11,065 bases of DNA from JAEZFI01 sp044508215 (GTDB taxonomy: Bacteria > Actinomycetota > Acidimicrobiia > Acidimicrobiales > Microtrichaceae). The notes beneath the pieces are model-generated. The model did no database searches and was not told where the DNA came from. It saw only the letters and a list, made by a program, of their open reading frames with translations. The position numbers and the translations under genes were made by a program. Every line of letters starts with the position of its first letter. The first letter of the stretch is position 1. The stretch covers positions 1 to 11,065 of the forward strand of contig JBIQID010000105.1 of assembly GCA_044508215.1 (NCBI GenBank), in the 5' to 3' direction. Below are positions 7,633-11,065 of this stretch, piece by piece.

Positions 7633-9186
7633 ATGGCGGCCTTCTCAACGAAGGGAGGGGCCGGCCACAGCCGCCCCGCCCCGGCGTCGAAGCGAGCGGT
7701 CCGCACCGCTCTCGCAGCGCTCGTCAGCGCGACGCTCCTCATCGGGCTGTGGGCGCAACCCGCCCACGCCGGCGATCGCCACTCGGGCCGCAACGGTGGC
7801 CACCACGACGGATGGAGCGGCGGCCACAAGGGCCACGACGGCCACAAGGGCCGGCAGGTCGACTGCGATCCGGGCAACGGCGGCATCACCCTGCCCGACG
7901 GGTTCTGCGCCACGGTCTTCGCCGATGGGGTCGGTCGGGCCCGGCACCTCACGGTCAGCGACCGCGGCGACGTGTACGTCGCGCTGCTGCCGTCGATGGA
8001 CGGCTCGGATCCGGGCGGGATCGTCGCGCTGCGGGACACCGACCGCGATGGCCACGCCGACCGCCAGGAGCGCTTCGGTGACGAAGGCGGCAACGGCATC
8101 GACTACCGCAACGGCTTCCTCTACTTCGCTCCCAACGACGGCGTCGTCCGATACGACCTGCGGCGCTCGGACCTGGTGCCGGACGGACCACCGGTCACGT
8201 TGGTCGAGGGCCTGCCCGAAGACGGCGACCACCAGGTCAAGACGGTGGTGGTCGGAGACCGAGGTCGGATGTACGTGAACATCGCCTCCGCCACGAACTC
8301 GTGCCAGGTCGAGAACCGCACCCTCGAGTCGCCGGGACTCGACCCCTGCCCGGAGCTGGAGGTGCGAGCGGGCGTCTGGGAGTTCTCGTCGCGGCGCGCC
8401 GGCCAGCAGCAGTCCGACGGCACCCACTTCGCGATCGGCGCCCGGAACATGAACGCGATGGACGTGCACCCACGGACCGGTGAGCTGTTCGGCGTCCAGA
8501 ACGGGCGCGACCAGCTGTTCGAGAACTGGCCGGCCCTCTACGACGAGGAGGACGACCTCGTGCTCCCCGCCGAGGAGCTGTTCCACCTGCAGCGTGGCCA
8601 GGACTACGGGTGGCCGTACTGCTACTTCGACCCGCAGCTGGGCCACAAGGTCCTCGCTCCCGAGTACGGAGGCGACACGCAGACCGAGGGGCCGCGCTGC
8701 GAGGGTGCGACCGACCCGCTCGTGACCTTCCCGGCGCACTGGGCGCCGCTCGGGATGCACTTCTACGAGGGCGACCAGTTCCCGCGGGAGTACCGCAACG
8801 GCGCCTTCGTGGCCAACCACGGCTCCCGGTTCGCTCCGGCGCTGCAGCCGGAGGGCCCCGGGTACAACGTCACCTTCGTGCCGTTCCGCCGTGGCATGCC
8901 GACCGGCGACTGGTCGATCTTCGCCGACGGCTTCGCAGCCGGCGAGACCGACCTGCCCGCAGCGGCGCCGCACCGGGCGCTCGACGTGGCCGAGGACCGG
9001 CACGGGTCGATCTACATCTCCGACGACGTCGGCGGACGGATCTGGAAGGTCTCCTACACCGGGGACCAGCACGACCGAGACGACGACCACGGCGGCAAGC
9101 ACCACGGCAAGGGCGGTCCCCACGGCTGGGACGATCGAGGCCAGCGTTCCGGCTACCACGGCGGGCACCACCGGGGTCGCCGCTGA
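7633..9186 (+). CDS. Secreted PQQ-dependent sugar-dehydrogenase-type beta-propeller with His-rich ends
   Basis: 517 residues. A basic N-region and hydrophobic core (22-41) end at AHA (44-46), a type I signal peptide, so the protein is exported. Residues about 77-475 are a six-bladed propeller of the soluble glucose/sorbosone dehydrogenase group, which oxidise sugars with the cofactor PQQ. Matching points are H200 in LPEDGDHQVKTVVV, which corresponds to the catalytic histidine, and R271-N272 in GARNMNAMDVHP, the cofactor-contacting pair. The loop DTDRDGHAD (135-143) is a DxDxDG calcium-binding pattern. Cysteines at 78, 92, 224, 239, 330 and 356 fit an extracellular, disulfide-bonded protein. 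Both ends (50-73 and 480-517) are rich in His, Gly and Asp/Lys and are not part of the fold. The ATG has GGAGG 6 bases upstream (7622-7626), which decides it over in-frame starts from 7534. Real substrate and PQQ use are not proven. Confidence 0.85.
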   Translation: MAAFSTKGGAGHSRPAPASKRAVRTALAALVSATLLIGLWAQPAHAGDRHSGRNGGHHDGWSGGHKGHDGHKGRQVDCDPGNGGITLPDGFCATVFADGVGRARHLTVSDRGDVYVALLPSMDGSDPGGIVALRDTDRDGHADRQERFGDEGGNGIDYRNGFLYFAPNDGVVRYDLRRSDLVPDGPPVTLVEGLPEDGDHQVKTVVVGDRGRMYVNIASATNSCQVENRTLESPGLDPCPELEVRAGVWEFSSRRAGQQQSDGTHFAIGARNMNAMDVHPRTGELFGVQNGRDQLFENWPALYDEEDDLVLPAEELFHLQRGQDYGWPYCYFDPQLGHKVLAPEYGGDTQTEGPRCEGATDPLVTFPAHWAPLGMHFYEGDQFPREYRNGAFVANHGSRFAPALQPEGPGYNVTFVPFRRGMPTGDWSIFADGFAAGETDLPAAAPHRALDVAEDRHGSIYISDDVGGRIWKVSYTGDQHDRDDDHGGKHHGKGGPHGWDDRGQRSGYHGGHHRGRR

Positions 9187-9200
9187 GCCTCGCCCCGTGA

Positions 9201-9232
9201 CGCCGGGCTGCCGCCACGCCGGCAGCCCGGCG
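9201..9232. terminator. 13-bp perfect GC-rich hairpin after the PQQ-type gene
   Basis: CGCCGGGCTGCCG (9201-9213) is the exact reverse complement of 9220-9232, with a 6-base loop. It begins 15 bases after the stop codon and is followed by a short TTT within 15 bases. This is a strong candidate intrinsic terminator that would separate the propeller gene from the PAP2 gene. Confidence 0.68.
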
Positions 9233-9277
9233 GCACCCGGTCGTTTCCCGGCCGGTGCGACCGGGGAACGACAGCGC

Positions 9278-10648
9278 ATGCCCCGCACGCCCCCCGAGGC
9301 GGGTCGAGTGCACGGGACCACGTGGTGGGTCGAGCTCTCCGCCGTCGCCGTCGTGGTCGCCGTCTACCTCGCCAGCCCGCCGAGCAGCCCGAGCGCCCAG
9401 CTCGTGGCCGAGGCGGAGCGGAACGGGCTCGCCGTCCTGCGGCTCCAGGAGCACCTGGGCATCGACGTGGAGCGATCCGTCCAGGCGGCAGCGCTCTCGC
9501 TCGGGCTGCCCTCCGCGCTGAACTGGCTCTACGGGACGCTGCACTTCGCCGTCACGGCGATGGTGTTCGTCCACCTCTTCCGCCGACGTCCCGAGCACTA
9601 CCAGCGGTGGCGTGCCGGGTTCGTGATCGCCAGCGTCGCGGCCTTCGCCATCTACCGCCTGTGGCCGGTCGCTCCGCCACGCCTCCTGCCCGACGGCTCG
9701 GGTGGCACCCACCTCGTCGACACCCTCGCCGCGCACCCCACGCCGTGGGACTTCCAGCACGGACCGATGAGCGAGGTGGCCAACCAGTACGCCGCCATGC
9801 CGAGCATGCACGCCGGCTGGGCGCTGTTCTGCGCGCTCGCCTTCGGCCTCGGGCGTTCGAGGCGCGTCCGCATCGCACTCCTCGGCTACCCGCTCCTCAC
9901 GACCCTGGTCATCATGGCGACCGGCAACCACTTCCTCCTCGATGCAGTCGCAGGCTTCGCGGTGGTGGGGGCGGGCATGGCGGCGGCCACGCTCGGCGAA
10001 CGGCTGATCACGGCGCTCCGCGCGACGCACTCCGCTCCTGCCCTCACCGGCGCTGAAGGCGCGACGGCGAGCGAGTCGGAGAACCGGGTGATCACTGTTC
10101 ACCGAGCGCGGCGGCGTGCTCACGCTGCGAGTTTTCGCGAGCGCGGCCCCGCCGAGTTCGCGAGGATTTCGGACGCCCCCCTTTCACCGACTCCGGCGAA
10201 AAGGAGAGTCATGGAAAACACGACCACCAAGGGCACGGCACGGCGGGTGCTGCTCGCGGCGACTGCGATCGCAGCGTTCGCACTGTCCGCCTGCACAACG
10301 CCACCGGCCCCGACAGACCCGAGCACCAGGTGGCTCCCGGCCGGCTGCGTCGACAGCTCGGTCCCGGGTGTGCCGGACATCGACTTCACCGGTGTCGCCA
10401 ACGTGCTCAACAACGCGTCGGCCTACCAGCTGACCCCCGAGGGAGCGTTCTCCGAGGACGGTTCCTGCACCACGGGCATCGCCGTGGAGAAGGGCACCAT
10501 CGTCCGTGCGTCGGACAGCGCGGCCGCCGCGCAGATCTGCACCGACCTCGGTGTCGCGGACATCACCGATCCGGCTCGCCTCGTGGACTACGGCTACGAC
10601 GCGCCGATCGACGCGTGGACCTGCATCAACAACCCGCAGGACGCGTGA
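9278..10648 (+). CDS. PAP2-superfamily membrane phosphatase/transferase; frame runs without stop into next gene
   Basis: The PAP2 part spans about residues 1-270 (9278-10087). Hydrophobic segments at about 17-33, 83-101, 112-130, 177-192, 196-214 and 217-236 indicate an integral membrane protein. YRLWPVAPPRLLP (126-138), YAAMPSMHAGWALF (171-184) with H178, and GNHFLLDAVAG (216-226) with H218 and D222 give the His-His-Asp site of the PAP2_3 group, which includes inositol-phosphorylceramide synthase-like enzymes. It would act on lipid phosphates or phospho-headgroups at the outer membrane face. ATG 9278 has a weak GGGGA 11 bases upstream; GTG 9308 with GAGG 8 bases upstream is an alternative. 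There is no stop codon before 10648, so read literally the protein is 456 residues and fused to the lipoprotein. From about 10090 codons abruptly lose their G/C third position, so the true PAP2 end is probably near 10090. Confidence 0.78.
   Translation: MPRTPPEAGRVHGTTWWVELSAVAVVVAVYLASPPSSPSAQLVAEAERNGLAVLRLQEHLGIDVERSVQAAALSLGLPSALNWLYGTLHFAVTAMVFVHLFRRRPEHYQRWRAGFVIASVAAFAIYRLWPVAPPRLLPDGSGGTHLVDTLAAHPTPWDFQHGPMSEVANQYAAMPSMHAGWALFCALAFGLGRSRRVRIALLGYPLLTTLVIMATGNHFLLDAVAGFAVVGAGMAAATLGERLITALRATHSAPALTGAEGATASESENRVITVHRARRRAHAASFRERGPAEFARISDAPLSPTPAKRRVMENTTTKGTARRVLLAATAIAAFALSACTTPPAPTDPSTRWLPAGCVDSSVPGVPDIDFTGVANVLNNASAYQLTPEGAFSEDGSCTTGIAVEKGTIVRASDSAAAAQICTDLGVADITDPARLVDYGYDAPIDAWTCINNPQDA
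10103..10164. repeat. Paired short direct repeats in the PAP2-lipoprotein interval
   Basis: CGAGCGCGGC occurs at 10103-10112 and again at 10138-10147. CGAGTTTTCGCGAG (10128-10141) is echoed by CGAGTTCGCGAG (10153-10164). They lie 47 to 108 bases upstream of the lipoprotein start. Such interleaved repeats suit a regulatory spacer more than coding sequence, but no regulator is identified. Confidence 0.3.
10199..10208 (+). promoter_or_regulatory. Strong ribosome-binding site of the small lipoprotein
   Basis: AAAAGGAGAG ends 2 bases before the ATG at 10211, with AGGAG centred about 7 bases upstream. It shows that translation starts anew here even though the frame is open from the upstream PAP2 gene. 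Confidence 0.7.
10211..10648 (+). CDS. Small secreted lipoprotein with four mature cysteines, function unknown
   Basis: 145 residues. A short basic start and a hydrophobic stretch (13-26) end in the lipobox LSAC (C28), predicting export and lipid anchoring. A Thr/Pro linker (29-38) follows. The mature domain has C46, C86, C110 and C138, which could make two disulfides, and no family I recognise; ASAYQLTPEGAF and CTDLGVADITDPARLVDYG are the most distinctive stretches. The start is fixed by a strong ribosome-binding site directly upstream and by the signal sequence. The frame is continuous with the PAP2 gene, so automatic gene callers may report only a fused protein. A perfect hairpin follows 40 bases after the stop. 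Confidence 0.72.
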   Translation: MENTTTKGTARRVLLAATAIAAFALSACTTPPAPTDPSTRWLPAGCVDSSVPGVPDIDFTGVANVLNNASAYQLTPEGAFSEDGSCTTGIAVEKGTIVRASDSAAAAQICTDLGVADITDPARLVDYGYDAPIDAWTCINNPQDA

Positions 10649-10688
10649 TCCCCGGCCGGGTCATCGATCCGGCCGGCTCCTGACGAAC

Positions 10689-10721
10689 GAGGGGGCGGCG
10701 CCGCGATCCGGCCGCCCCCTC
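10689..10721. terminator. 11-bp perfect hairpin, two-way terminator between convergent genes
   Basis: GAGGGGGCGGC (10689-10699) and GCCGCCCCCTC (10711-10721) are exact reverse complements around an 11-base loop. The hairpin lies between the lipoprotein stop (10648) and the MBL hydrolase stop (10738 on the minus strand) and could end transcription from both sides. No T-run follows. Confidence 0.7.
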
Positions 10722-10737
10722 CGCGTCCGACACCGGC

Positions 10738-11065
10738 TCAGCGCGACCAGCGGTCCCCGTCGGTGCTCACCCGTCCCGCCCGTTCGAGCGCGACGAGGTG
10801 CGCCTCCACCGTGCGGGCGGCGGGCGCGTGCAGCTCCTCCGCAACGTCGGCGTAGAGCACCGCCACCACCTCGGCGATCGTGCGCGGGCCGTCGTCGAGC
10901 TGCAGGAGGATCTGGCGCTCCCGCTCCAGTCGGTGCTCGATCAGCGCCTCCACGTGACGTCGTGGTTCGGTCACCGGGGGACCGTGCGTCGGGTAGAGCA
11001 CCCGCTCCGTCCGGTCGAGCAGCAGCCGCAGGCTCTCGATGTAGGCGGCCATGTCGCCGTCGGGC
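10738..11065 (-). CDS. MBL-fold hydrolase with C-terminal winged helix, LACTB2-like (5' part beyond window)
   Basis: The last 108 or so residues of a metallo-beta-lactamase-fold hydrolase. The frame continues upstream of the ATG at 11052 as PDGD to the window edge, and the MBL core is missing, so 11052 is not the real start. The helix MAAYIESLRLLLDR leads to the last metal-ligand loop YPTHGPPV, followed by HVEALIEHRLERERQILLQL. A winged-helix tail (TIAEVVAVLYADV, then AARTVEAHLVALERAGRV) is typical of LACTB2-like and related glyoxalase II-type members. Relatives cleave thioesters or act as RNases; the substrate here cannot be told from the C-terminus alone. Confidence 0.85.
   Translation of the reverse strand, partial: PDGDMAAYIESLRLLLDRTERVLYPTHGPPVTEPRRHVEALIEHRLERERQILLQLDDGPRTIAEVVAVLYADVAEELHAPAARTVEAHLVALERAGRVSTDGDRWSR

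Noticed and set aside
7645..9321. Long minus-strand open frame opposite the PQQ-type gene
   Set aside because: High GC leaves antisense frames open; the product has no domain, and the plus strand has a signal peptide, a ribosome-binding site and family motifs.
10652..10676. CCGGCCGG repeated at 10652-10659 and 10669-10676, able to pair
   Set aside because: Each copy is itself palindromic and short; the perfect hairpin at 10689-10721 explains termination better.

Overview
The window is very GC-rich, with almost all codons ending in G or C and few stop codons in any frame. It carries LuxR-type one-component regulators and a long-form ribosome hibernation factor with an extended C-terminus. Together these point to a high-GC actinobacterium. 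An environmental lineage such as Acidimicrobiia is plausible, but that is inference because no marker gene is present. Two runs of exactly 100 N (3157-3256 and 6873-6972) look like fixed-size scaffold joins, so distances and reading frames across them mean nothing.

Left part (1-3156): a GNAT acetyltransferase cut by the window edge (minus strand), a divergent VOC/glyoxalase-fold protein, then the C-terminal 763 residues of a large ATPase-type LuxR regulator (minus strand) whose P-loop half is lost at the first gap.

Middle (3257-6820): a second LuxR-family regulator, of GAF/PAS-like type (minus strand), is divergent from an MBL-fold protein with a flavodiiron-like H-x-D-x-D-H motif. A 20-bp near-perfect palindrome lies between them and is the best operator candidate in the window. 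Downstream of the MBL gene, in likely operon arrangement, is a secreted lipoprotein with cupredoxin-type copper ligands. It converges, over a hairpin, on a long hibernation-promoting factor with two C-terminal domains. An oxygen- or redox-linked stress locus is a reasonable hypothesis, but no sensor chemistry is proven by the sequence.

Right part (6973-11065): a GNAT acetyltransferase (minus strand) is divergent from a secreted PQQ sugar-dehydrogenase-type beta-propeller with histidine-rich ends. After a strong hairpin come a PAP2-type membrane phosphatase/transferase and a small cysteine-containing lipoprotein. These two share one uninterrupted reading frame with no stop between them, most likely because the PAP2 stop has been lost by a one-base change. 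A perfect GC-rich hairpin then separates them from the converging 3' end of an MBL hydrolase of the LACTB2/glyoxalase II-like group, which is cut by the right edge.

No tRNA, rRNA, CRISPR array, transposase or phage gene was seen. Apart from the two N gaps there is no gene-free stretch over 300 bases.
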